Shown here piece by piece: positions 27,001 to 40,616 of a DNA stretch of 64,000 nucleotides. Under the pieces are notes generated by a model, which was not told the origin of the DNA, searched no databases, and saw nothing but the letters and a program-made list of their open reading frames with translations. The stretch covers positions 181,885,653-181,949,652 of the forward strand of contig OZ018326.1 of NCBI GenBank assembly GCA_963969495.1. The letters are read 5' to 3'. This DNA comes from Ceratothoa steindachneri (taxonomy: Eukaryota; Arthropoda; Malacostraca; Isopoda; Cymothoidae). How positions within the stretch are numbered: the first letter of the stretch is position 1; the number at the start of each line of letters is the position of its first letter. A program made the translations under genes and the position numbers.

Positions 27001-29433
27001 ATAAAATTTGAAAACATTTCTTTACTTCAATGATACACACCTCAATATAGAGAAACACAGACATAGGTTTAGTAAAATAAAAAAAAACCTACCTTCGAAT
27101 ACAACTGCGTGGATCTGTGTAATCCATTAATGGGAGGGGAATGCTTTACTGGGCCGTTAATTGTTTGCATCCCATTAAGCGATGAGATGAGGACGCCTCT
27201 GTTATTCACCACCCCGGGGATGGAATTGAATTTAGTATTGAGGAAAAAGGTGTTTGGTGAATGGGGTGGAGAAAGGGAGGATGCTTCTGGCGAAATAAAA
27301 CGAGTGTTTTGTGGGGAATTTTTGTGCTGTGGAGTTCTTGTGCTGGAGGAAGATTTCGGTTGGTGGCGAGATGACTCAGATCGGCCCTCGGGCAAGACTC
27401 TCATTTCCGCTCTCAGACGGACCATTTCCGGGGCACCGAGATCCACGTACGTGTGATCTTCCTCCGTTGGACATCTACCTGAGGATGTGGGGGCCTTTGG
27501 GAAATCCCAGGGACCCGGGACGGGGGATGCTAAGTCTTTATGGGAGTAGCAGGAGGGGGTTCTCCGGGGAGTCATGGGTGCGATGGCGGGCACATCTGTC
27601 CTCAAATCTGGCGGCCGAGTAGCTCGACTGTCTGCGGAAGATTCATTTATCTAGTTAAGAAAAATTAAATGAAACCAACGGGTACATTCTCTCATAAACG
27701 TGTTCGAATACAGGCCATAGATTGGTGAAGTTCTGAGAACTGAAGATGTGTAAAAGATAGTTTTAGTAGACCATTTTGAGAAATAAAACGAGACTAGACC
27801 GTCTGCCTCCTACGGAAAACTCTCGGTCCATTTCCATTCCATTTCAACCATTAATTTTCTTCACTATCATATTTTTTTCATTTTCTTGTCTTCCCTCTAC
27901 ACCCCTCGATGGATGCCTTCATTGAATTAACCCCTTTGTATTTTCCTTAAAAATAAATGTTTTCAAGTTACCCGCTTCTTCCTCGTCCTCGGAAAACACA
28001 TTGGGGTGAAAGTTGGGGTCCTGGCGGGGGGGAATATCCTCACGCAGCTCCGTGATAGCGAGCGACATCTGGCGGGGTTGGAGGTGCAGAAGAGAAGTTT
28101 TGTAGGTCACTTGACCCAGGTTGGACGGGAGGGAGGAGGCCACCCCGTGCAATTTGAATTTCGTGCCCCAAATATTGGACGTGACTTCCACCAGGCGATG
28201 TTGCTGCAAATAGTTTCTCTCAATATTTAATTTTCATTTAAATTAAATATCCTCCTCTATTAGATATTTAAATTAAATAACGACTACCCTAAATATCGAA
28301 ATTATATAGCGTCTCACAATAAAAATTTGAATATCTCGTAAATTGAATATTTAAACTATTATGCTTTCCTTGTTTAATTATTTAAATTAAATACCTCCTC
28401 TTAAAGATAAATATCTAATTTAATATGAACAATTAATATGGTTTCGTAAATTTAACTTTCCAGGCTAATTTTATTAATTGATTTATATGTATTCCAGGCA
28501 AATTTTATTTATTGATGTTTATTATTGTCTCCTTTCCTTGCTTTGCGTTCTCTTTGAGCAATTGTAGATCTGCGAGATTACTTGAATTCCCTTTATTTTC
28601 GTAAAAACCTACTATTAGGTTACTTACCTCTGGCAAGGTATCCAAATAAATTAATTCATCCGGCTCGCTTTCAAGTCTCTCTCTTAATCTGAAACAGCCG
28701 AATGAAAGAACTGATAACAAAGAGAAGCGATAATGAAAGGGAATTGGAGCACTGCACTAATTAGCGGTGTCGCCAACCCACGTCAAATTTCACAGATCGA
28801 ATTATTTAGCCCATACTGAGCATAACACGGGTCAATGCCTCAGGCTGATGCAATTTTACCAAAAGAATCAAAGCTACAGGTGACCGCTTTAAGGCATGTG
28901 GAAACCACCAAACCTCAGTCCTATTTTATAGTCATTTACCACATTTTTAGGATTATTATAAGCATTGTCACCTACTTTACGCAAATATACGCTGATATTT
29001 ATTCTCCTTTTACAACTAGTTTGGAGGGGTGAGGATTGTATTTAGTAATGGGGAGAGAAAACGAATGTGAAAAATGAGGGACATTGCAAACCTTTTCCTG
29101 AGCTTTCTTCTTCTTTGCAATCGTGGTGAGGCGCACATATCTTCGTATTCTGTGTCGGAAGAATCAGAGAGGACTTGGCCGTTCGAGATCGGAGAACTGA
29201 AGTGGCCGGTAATATTATTCCCCCCCGATCCACTCCTCTGATGGTGTAAATTAGTTTCCTTCTCCGCATTTTCATCTGTTGTGATTAAGAATATTTTTAA
29301 TCAGAGTCTCTCTCTCTCTCAATATTATTATCCTAAGTTTAATTAAAAGAATTCTGTGAAAAATTGTATAAGAAAATTGGCTAAATTTATTGTTAATGTG
29401 TCTTTCATGCTACAAAAATTCGTCTGAAAAATA

Positions 29434-29506
<73 letters not shown>

Positions 29507-30435
29507 TATAAGTGGGTACTTCAAAGAGTTCGTGGAAAAAGGACAGTTGGAAAAAATGGTCTAAGTTATCATGGTTATAGGTTTGGAAACAAAAAGAAGA
29601 CGGATGGGGCTAAATTGGGGCTGTAAGCTAGAGGTCGGATGATATCCCATCGAAATTCGCGTAGCCCGACTCTTTTCTGCCAAGTGCCTTGAGCAGGTGC
29701 ATTGTCGTAGTGGTAGAGGACATGCCGTTGCAGCTTTCCAGGGCGTTTCTTGCCATTATCTTCGACAGGTTTCTCAGAATGCTTTCATAATAAGCAGCTT
29801 TAATTATTTTCTTGTTCTCGAGGAGGTCAACTAGCAAAGTCCCCTCTGCATTCCAGAAGACGTTGGCCATGACCGATCCTCTTGAACGCTCAGATTTTTG
29901 CCTTAATAGGCCCACTTCCAGCCCTGGGCAGCCACTGGTCAATTAATTTTGGCCTCAAAATCATATTGGTAGAGGCATGTTTCATCCCCGGTCACAATTA
30001 TATGCATAACAGATTCAGAGATCACATTCCACTTTTTCAAAATTTCCATTGAACGATATGAATTTGTTTGCTGCTGATCTGGTCACAACAACCTATGAAC
30101 CGATCGAGCGGAAAGCTTCATTAGCCACAAAATCTCCACCAAAATTACGTGTGCAGCACCCACGGAAATGTTAAGTTTGTCTGGTACTGATTCAGTGGTT
30201 ATTCGTCTATCTTTTTCAATCAGGACACGAACAATATTAATGTTTTCCACACAATCTAAAAGGGATAGCCTGCCACTGCTAAGATAATCTTAAATCTAAT
30301 TTCTTCCACTTTTGAATCGACTTATCCATTTGTAGGTTGTTGATTTTTTGAGGCATAGTAACCATTAACTTGTTCTAGAGAGTCAATGATTTGGCTCTTC
30401 ACCAAGAATTTGATGTTTGTCCTGGCTTCGACTGA

Positions 30436-30485
<50 letters not shown>

Positions 30486-33400
30486 ATATATATATATATA
30501 TATTCAATCCGTTTGCTTGTAAGGAGTCTTATTTTATATATTTTTAAGTTAAGGATGAATCCGAGAATCAGACTAGTAACAGTTCTCATTTAATTATAAA
30601 GACGTTTTGGGTACATTACCCATCTTCCGGTTCTATAAAATAGATAGAGTTAGAAAATAACAGCTATGGTTACAAGAAATTATGATTGTGCTCAAAATAA
30701 AGGACTATTGAAATTGATACAGTAAAATATAGGCGGGCTTGCACTGAGAAAACAATGAAACGAAAACATTAATTAGGTTATTTAAGTGATCTTTAAAATT
30801 AATGATTGAGTAAACACAAATTTGAACCTTTAGCGAAGAGCAAAAACGGAGAACTGAGGGAGAGATTTTTTGTATGTGACGTCATAGGATCAGTAGGTTG
30901 TAAACTTTGCATAGAATGGAGTGATCACGGATAGGAGACTTCTCTTTATTGGTGAGAACGGAACCAGTACTCGGGCGTTTGCCTAGGTGGGAACACACTT
31001 GAGCCTTCAGTGAGCGGACGGTGCCTCCAATATAGGTCCTCTGGGGGCACTTGTGGTAAATAAATCTATAAACAACTAAGCAGCTCATCTCATAGGGGGT
31101 GGGGGTTCTACCCTTAATTCGAGAAATTCTCCTGAATGAAAATTACTCAGGAAAACTATCTTCAAATTAGTGTGTGTCAAAAATCTTTTCAGGAGATTAT
31201 TGAGTGTACGGCGTAAGTGAGAATTGAGGGGACTAATATCTGGGGACAGTGGCAATTTGTTGAGGTGGATAGTATATTTTGTTCTAAAACTGACGAATAC
31301 ACTTTGGGATAAGAGAAAGCTGAAACCCATTCTTTTGGAAATAACATTTGAGAAATTGGAATTCTTTCTGTACAAGAAAACAGTTAGATGATAGTTGGTC
31401 GCCACGATGGAGGAAAGTTTCGAACTTTGTATTTGATGTCACAGAAACTATAAAAAATCATACCGAGACGGGTAAAAGGAGATTTCCGATAGACCAAAGT
31501 GGTGAAGTTGGTTGAGGTGCGGGTTGGGACGATATCTAGAAATGGAAGTTTGCCGTCTCTTTCTTTTTCTTGTGTGAATTTTATGTTATTCATTTATGTA
31601 ATGCAAAAAAGAAAGGGGTTGTTCTTCATATTTCAATACTAAATTCGTATGATCAATAAATCAATGGTAAAGATGTCACCTGAGTAGAAGACCAATGGGG
31701 GTCCCTATTCCTACATCACCAGTTTACTGCCAGATAAAATTATTGAACAAAGAGTGATTGACTTTATTTATTAGTTCGAGGATAGACCGGAGTAATGAGG
31801 GGCGGGGAATTTGTCGACCGTAGAATCAGGTTTAGGAAAAGCCTTTTTTATGATCAGATCTATGGTCTCGTTAACAGAGATATTTGTAAAGAAAAAGGAG
31901 ACATCAAAACTGCAGATAAAGTTGGAACTTGGAAGATTCAAATTTCGGAATTCTTCAGCGAAGGAGTAATTATTGTTGATCTTGTATTCATTAATGGTAA
32001 AATGGTTAAGATAGGGAACGAGATATTTAGCTAACTTGTAGGTTGCCATCAGGTCAGCTAAGAGTATAGGGCTAAGGGCAAGGCATTAAGTTTATGAATT
32101 TTTGGAAGACCATACATAAGGTCAGAGTTAGAACTCGAGGAGAAAAGTTGCTTGTAGGTTAATTCATCGAAGATCATAAGGGATTTAAGTTTAGAAAGCA
32201 ATCTATTTAATTTATCACCAAGAGTTTGAGAAAGTTTTGAAGGCTCTTTGTTAATAACTTCAAATTTCGTAGACTCAGAAATAATATTACTTAATTTGCT
32301 AACATAGTCAATTTTGTCTAGAATAACAACTCTCCATTGCCTTTATCAGGAGGAGTGGCAATGATATCATGATTATTTCTAAGGTTTCGAAGGCACTTTA
32401 TGCAATTTTTGCATATGAATAGGGAATTAAATCGGAGATTTTTCATTTTAAGGTAAAATTCATGAGTAATTTGGAAAAAGATAGATTTAAAATCTTCAAC
32501 ATTCTTATATATTGGAAGAGATTGTCTGCCGTAAATTAACTTTTCAAAATACTGAAAGTAGTTTGTGAATTTGTGGAAAAAATAGGTAACTAAAATTCGA
32601 GACCAAGGAAGACTCTTCGGTATATTCTCGAACTAACGGTTAAAGATAATCAATTTTTGTTCAATAATTTCATCACCAGCAAACTAATGGGGTAGGAAGG
32701 GGTTCCCCATTGGTCTTCTACTTGCTGACATCTTTATGTCTATTTTGAAGAAATTGCTTTGCGAGAGTGCCCCCCTGCTTTCAAACCGATCTTTTACCAT
32801 TGATTTATTGATCATACGAATTTAGTAATGAAATATGAAGAACAGCCCCTTTCTTTTTTGCATTACATAAATGAATAACATAAAATTCACACAAGAAAAA
32901 GAAAGAGACGGCAAACTTCCATTTCTAGATATCGTCCCAACCCGCACCTCAACCAACTTCACCACTTTGGTCTATCGGAAATCTCCTTTTACCCGTCTCG
33001 GTATGATTTTTTATAGTTTCTGTGACATCAAATACAAAGTTCGAAACTTTCCTCCATCGTGGCGACCAACTATCATCTAACTGTTTTCTTGTACAGAAAG
33101 AATTCGAATTTCTCAAATGTTATTTCCAAAAGAATGGGTTTCAGCTTTCTCTTATCCCAAAGTGTATTCGTCAGTTTTAGAACAAAATATACTATCCACC
33201 TCAACAAATTGCCACTGTTCCCAGATATTAGTCCCCTCAATTCTCACTTACGCCGTACACTCAATAATCTCCTGAAAAGATTTTTGACACACACTAATTT
33301 GAAGATAGTTTTCCTGAGTAATTTTCATTTAGGAGAATTTTTCGAATTAAGGGCAGAACCCCCACCCCTCTATGAGATGAGCTGCTAGGTTGTTTATAGA

Positions 33401-36400
33401 TTTATTTACCACAAGTGCCCCCAGAGGACCTATATTGGAGGCACCGTCCGCTCACTGAAGGCTCAAGTGTGTTCCCACCTAGGCAAACGCCCGAGTACTG
33501 GTTCCGTTCTCACCAATAAAGAGAAGTCTCCTATCCGTGATCACTCCATTCTATGCAAAGTTTACAACCTACTGATCCTATGACGTCACATACAAAAAAT
33601 CTCTCCCTCAGTTCTCCGTTTTTGCTCTTCGCTAAAGGTTCAAATTTGTGTTTACTCAATCATTAATTTTAAAGATCACTTAAATAACCTAATTAATGTT
33701 TTCGTTTCATTGTTTTCTCAGTGCAAGCCCGCCTATATTTTACTGTATCAATTTCAATAGTCCTTTATTTTGATCACAATCATAATTTCTTGTGATCATA
33801 ACTGCTATATTTTAACTCTACCTATTTTATAGAACATGAAGATGGGAAATGTACCCAAAACATCGTTTAAATTAAATATATCTGATTTGTTATTTTGTTA
33901 TTTGTAAAACTTAATATTTTTAAGTAAAGTTTTATTTAAAAATCAATATTATACTTAGAGCGATCGAATTCTCACATGCTTATTGATTTATTGCCATCAT
34001 AGTAGAATTGTGTGATTCAAGATTTATCAGTATATTGTAAGAGTAATTTAGCTTCCTGGTTTTCAGGTCACATGGTTAGATCAAACATCCTACTAATGTA
34101 AAATCAGACCAATTATAAAATTTTATTTAATTTAATTTAAAGTAATTTAAATTTTATTTTAAAATTTAATTTTATCATAAGTTTAACTAAAAGAATATTG
34201 TAAAAAATTGGTATCACAAAATTGGAAAAATTTATTGTTAATATCTCTTTTTCACGCCAAAGAATTTCATTTAATAATTGTGAATCAAGGATTTATCTCC
34301 TTTGTCCATTCATTGATTTTATAAAACATTTTTGCCAATTACTATTATTTAAAATAGGTTTTGTGTCTAGTAGACTATTTGGAACAACTAAACAAAGCAA
34401 ATAATTTATAGTACTGTGAATAATTACAAGCCTTCCATTCAGTAATGTGAAGTGTAGTTCCAGGTTTTAGTACTAGTTGAATAATTGGTAGTACCATATT
34501 TGAATTTTTCTTGTCCACAATCTCAGTATATCCTACTGCAGGCTTAGTGCTTGAGTCAACCAGAGCAAAGCCAAAACACTACTCACCCCTCTTCTATTAT
34601 TTCTAGTTTGCAATCTTCTGGATTTCGTCGATCTTACCCAAATCTCTTTTCTACTCAAGGCCATCTAATATTGCAGTAGCTGCCTTCCCACTGTCACGAG
34701 ACGGAACTAATATGCCATCAGTGCAGCGGTTGAGTTGACCACTTTTCAGGGCTTTTCTTTCAGCCTTCACAAGTCTCTCATTGCCCTCTTTGTGTCTTAG
34801 AAACTACCGGCACGTCGATCTGAATTATATGCTGGAACTCCATATCTATAATTTAATCACTGAGATTTCGAGGCCATATTCTGGCTAACTTTTCATGGAA
34901 GCCCGACGTTTCCCATTTCATTGGTTGTAAAGCTGTCTACTCTCAAAATTTTTATAAATTTGTCTTACACCATATGAACGAATACCTTAAGTTGCTGTGC
35001 ATCTATTGTGCCTTGTTTTAGTACAAACTGTTAATTATCTAAGCATATACAACTCTGCATCCCCATGGACACTATCACTTTGAGTCTTTCTGAGCGGGAG
35101 TCTTCGTTTGATCTGTCCGATCACCCCCAACTTTAGCAGTCTTAGGCCCACCTTCATTTATTGATCTTCTTCTACATGTAAAATAGCTCGATAATGTACT
35201 ATGGCTTTCTGCCTTACAAACTCGACCTCTCACCAAAATTCACCGATTTAAACCTCTTCTCGGCTACTGTGCTACATCCTTCCATAAAAAAGTGGCGTGC
35301 TCCTCTCTAGTTGGCTCATACTAGGCTAAACCACGGATATCCTTTGTATCGTGAAGCTCCCTCCCACCGGTAACACTTGCCGTACCTGACTCAGTGCCTC
35401 AGGTGCTCGTTGACTGGTCCTTGTCTTCAATCACTCGCTAATACTACTCGCCCTTTCTTTCGCCTTACCTTGACTCAGATCACTTACGTATAATCATAGT
35501 CCTTCATAAATAATCCATTCTCCTACCTTTCTTTTTTCTCCTGTCCTCCTGTTCTTTAGACTCCTCTTTGAAAATGATTAGTTTTACTGAATGGTACGCA
35601 TGTTTCAATCAGCGGTTATCTCTCCAATAAAAGAATTATGTAATTGTATATATAGGTGTCAGTGTGTGTATATAAACGTAATGTCGAGATTTCACGATAT
35701 GAAATGTAGAAATCCGTTTTGTCTAACATATCGGTTAAATTTTTTTTTTTCAATCAGAATCTCAATTTTTTGGGGGCGAAATCAACTTGAAAGGTTTGTT
35801 TTACAATATACAACATTTTTCCTTCTGGTAGTTTATATTATTTATAATCCCAGCTTCTACAGCCACATCTTCGGGAATTCAATTTTGTTTGTTTTTTAAA
35901 TTTGATCTCTATTATTATTTTTTTGTTAATTCAAATTACCAGAAACCTTTCAGTTTGCCTTCGTATAGAAATTCATGCAAAAATTCTTGTTAATTACATT
36001 CTTTTATTCTCATTAAAAACAAATTACATGTCAGCCAAAAATTAAGTTCCTTTTCACCGTTCATATAAAATATCATGTCAATTTATTTTAGATTGGTTTT
36101 CTTATCCTCAAATTCCTCTTACGATATAGGGCAATCACTTTGGATTTCTCTTGATAAAGGATTTCACCCCAAGCCTATAAGAGAGTAATGTATACAAAAT
36201 ATTGTCCGGAGAATAACCGTAGTAATTATGAGGTTTCCATGGAAACGGAAATTCGGTTGATTTATTTAACGCTATACCTAGGTCAGGGACTTCATTTACG
36301 GTATTTTTATCACGGAAGGTTTTTAATAAACGTTATTTATCGGACCAAACTTTACATACGATCCTATATATAATTAAATGTCTTCCAAAGATAAATATAA

Positions 36401-39400
36401 AAGTATATAAACAATTTCTGAGAATGCGAGACGTCAGTGCATATTTCCTAATCAAAGAAGAGGTCGTCATATTTAACCCAATTAGAGACATGTTAGGGCA
36501 AAAATCCACGTTAGGAATTTACATTACTCTACATTCTATCTCCTCCTTAGAATACGGAGCGCCCTGCGTACTCTCTTTAGATTATTCTTAGGAGGTGCCT
36601 TCTGTATCTTGTGACTCCCATAATTTCACCACTGTAATAAAAAGCCTATCCTCATAAACTTTCTGACCACGATTAACTAGTTAGAGGTTGCTATTTAGTT
36701 TCAAGTGCCTAAAACTATTCAGTGCCATTTTCAGTTTGATTTAAATAATTATAATTTTGCTTAGAGGACTAAATAACAAACAATGGTAAAACCAACGATA
36801 GAATTACAATCAGCAGAGAAATATTAAAGCAAGGGGGGGGGGAGATAAAGATAAAGGGTTGTAAAAGCAACGAGGAGGAATAATAAAAATATGTTGCCGA
36901 TAATAAAAAGAGTGCAAACGCAATCTTCTTGAACCCTCTATACTAGGACGGGGGGACGAGTACCCACAGGATCAGGTCTAAAAATATTACAGAGAATCAC
37001 AAGGTAAAAACATACACCCTGCCACCTACGCCCCCATCCCCCTTGGGGTATAAATGAAGATTAGTTATGGAATGGCAGGGAAATGATAGCGTTTACCCAC
37101 CAATTTTCAATACACAGAGATTTGGGTCCATAAAATATGAAACCCAAAAGAAAATTCAGTAATTTTTAAAAATATTAAATATAAAGGAAAAAAACCTATA
37201 CTATTTTAATGAACACAATTTTATATTTTATATAATTTATGTTGCAATATGTATATGCACGACTAGATGTAGTTAGATTGCAAGCATGATTAAAAAATTG
37301 ATCTCATTTTACGTCCATTCTGATACATCGCGAAGCACAGGTGAGATTGGAATTGTGGCGATGGCAATCATTTAAAGGATATGATATGTTTAATGTAAGA
37401 AATTTGATTAAACTTAAGTTTCTTTAATTATCTATGTATATTTATGTCTGATTAAATCTTTACAAGTTATTGAATTTTCTTAGGGGTCCCTTATTTAATG
37501 GATATGCACAAATCTTCAACTTCTGGGGTGGAAATTATGTATTTTTAAATTGGGGATGTACTTAGGCGTTATGGAGTTAACAAGTATTGTTTTTAGTAGT
37601 CAATACGCAATACTTTATATCAGTGAACTAAAATGTGGGGTATTTTTAATCTAATGACTGGAAGATTAAAGTCGTTCCAGGAAACATTTGCCTTCTAGGG
37701 AAACTTTGATAACGTCTACTTTTACCAGCTTGAGGGTCGTAAATGACAAATTCCGGCCGTATTTTTGATGTTCTCTTTCCTTTAAGTAGGGGGACGAGGC
37801 CCCCTAGGTACTCTAAGTAGAGAGTATAACACGCTCCAGGGGTAGGGACCAGGTCTTCATCGTGTCTGATCATGGTGCAGTGAAGACGTCGGTTACTGGA
37901 CGGCGGTCGAGAGACGAACTCTCGAAGCTGGTGAGCGTCTGGAACACAACACTGCAAAAAGAAAACATAGGAATGAGTAAAAAATTCAGTCCTTTGATTT
38001 GAAGTCTTCTTTCATTGTGGAAGAAAGAATGGAAATGCGGCAGAAACAAAGAGGAGACTTGCCCTGATTGTTTGAGTATAAAGGGAATTTATTAGAGATC
38101 TTAGGCGCTTCGGGATTGGCAGGCGGGTCACGCGCTCTTCATCCTTCAGGGACGTTTTTATTGTCAGGCGGCAAAGAAGCTGGAGAGAAGCTACCCTCCG
38201 GGTGACACGCCCGATGTAGAGATTGGGGCCAGTGGCAACGAACACGCGTTTATCGTTATGCCCCCACGTAAGGGCGGTTATGGGATGCTGTGGAGGGAGA
38301 AGAAATTATGAGGGAAGTATTTGAAACCTACTTTCGTAAATGAGGCTCTTAAAAGTTTAAAGCGTCATAATGCAAAAGATTAAAGGTTACCGGATATAAT
38401 TAGTAACCAATAAAAAGTTATTGCGTCTTTGTTTGTTTATTAGATTAAAAAAATACGAATAAACCTTACAAAAGGGACTATGTCAACAGCCTTTTGTAGA
38501 AACATAAGCCATATATAAATTATTTAATACCCCAAAACCCTTGGAAAAATCTGTTTAGAGTGGCATGAGAGAAATGGATAATTTTAAGGATCGATTGGCC
38601 ACTTGAGACGGGAAATATCTCTTGTCTAACAATCAAAAGAAATCCTTTGCTTGGTTGTCATCAAGTGGAACTCCACCACTAACTAACACATATGTCTACT
38701 TTTCATCAACAAAATGTAATTTAATGTTTCGCAGAACAGCTCTAGCAGAGGTGTTACTTTGCATTGTGACCTGCTACAACTCGGAACATCTATCTTAGTG
38801 TTTTCAATATTTGCGAATTGAAAGTTTGTTTTCATTGAAAATCATGCGCCCTATATTGCTCACGCAGTGCAAAATAAACTGGCAGTCTTATACTGGAAAC
38901 TTCCATCACATCAACTATCTTCTCTGGACATGTTATCTTCCGATTACCCTTTTCCACTTTTATCGATTTTCATTCTCCAGTTAAAAAGAACGTTAAGATG
39001 AACTAAGCTGAGTATTTTCCTTTTATTGTTTTACAAGATCAAAAACCAATGGAGACTAACCCTCTAAATCAGTTAGGTTAGATAGTACTTTCTAAGGTTG
39101 TGCTTAACCGAAATAGAAGTTTTTATTTAAATTGGCTTTTGATGGATGGCCACAAAAACAGGAATGTAAATAAGTCCTACGATGACACTAAATTACGCTA
39201 AACTGAATTTTGAAACACTTTTTGGTGGGAAAAGATTTCTCAAAAAGAAGCCCAATATTTTGACGATTAAATTCATTAGCTCAATGCTAATGTCAAAAAC
39301 CAGAATAACCTTTTTGGAGGTCTGGTATTCATTAAATCTTTTTTGCCAAGAGAAAATTTTATAGGCCAGATTTTGGAAGGCCAATTTGTAGCGTAAGGTC

Positions 39401-40153
39401 TTTATTTAGCACCAAATCATATTCGCTGCAAGGGGCATCAAGCCTTCTTATTACTTCTAATCTTTATATTCCCTTGTTTGTGGAGGCGTTCAGCGCGCCC
39501 TTTTGCTCCAGGACTTTGGGGCGAAGTGTTTTTTATAGCAATTCATTTCTCTCATTTTTTATTCACCCTTTTCCTACCCTTGATTTATTCCAGCTCTTCA
39601 CTTCGAATCATTCGCAAGGAATTATGGGTACTATCTTCCATCTCATGCAAAGAGGAGTTTTTCTAATGCGTGAAAACTTGGTGTTGAAAGATTTATAATT
39701 AATTATTTATCTCCTATTTAGATTTATTTCTCTCAACATTTATACAAAATTGTGCATAAGTTCTACAAGGTTCTGCACTTTCTATTACTCTAAAGTCTAA
39801 GCATGTATACTCTCTCTCTCTTTCTCACACACACACACCCGTAGGTTTCACAATTAATCTATTAAGTAAAAAGGATGATATTAATTCCCAGGAGAGAGAA
39901 AAACATCCGTGTAACAGAATATAGAAATTGAAGACATGAAGAAGATATTAAATAACAATAACGATAAAAATAACAATAATAACAACGATAATATTAAATA
40001 ACAATAACGATAACCATAACAATAACAATAAAAACAACGATAACAATAATAAAAACGATAAAAATAATAAGCTTGTAAACTTGACAACAATAAAGAATTT
40101 AACTAACTATGATACACTCACTATACAATCAGGAGGGCCTAGGAGGATAAAAT

Positions 40154-40212
<59 letters not shown>

Positions 40213-40550
40213 TATAGTACAATAGAAAGAGAAATTTAACGCGAACGAGCAATGAGACAAGAAACAGGAGTTTTTTAGAGGTAAAGAGAAGGGACATTAG
40301 AAGGAGACTAGAATCAAAGAAAGTAGAGGGCGGCACAATGAAGGCAATCTTTTACCGAGAAGACAGAAATAACGCAAGAAATTTCAACCTTTTTCCCCCT
40401 GGCGTTATTTCTGTCTTCACGGTACAGGATTGCCTTCATTGTGCCGCCCTCTGCTCTCTTTGATTCTAGTCTTCTTCTAATGTCCCTTTCTCTTACCTCT
40501 AAAGAACTCCTGTTTCTTGTCCCATTGCTCATTCGCGTCAAATTTCTCTT

Positions 40551-40616
<66 letters not shown>

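Noticed and set aside
27109..27622. Two + strand ORFs over 100 codons
   Set aside because: Shadows of TULP4 exon i on the opposite strand.
40314..40541. - strand ORF (75 codons)
   Set aside because: Lies across both arms and the loop of the foldback palindrome; no family resemblance.
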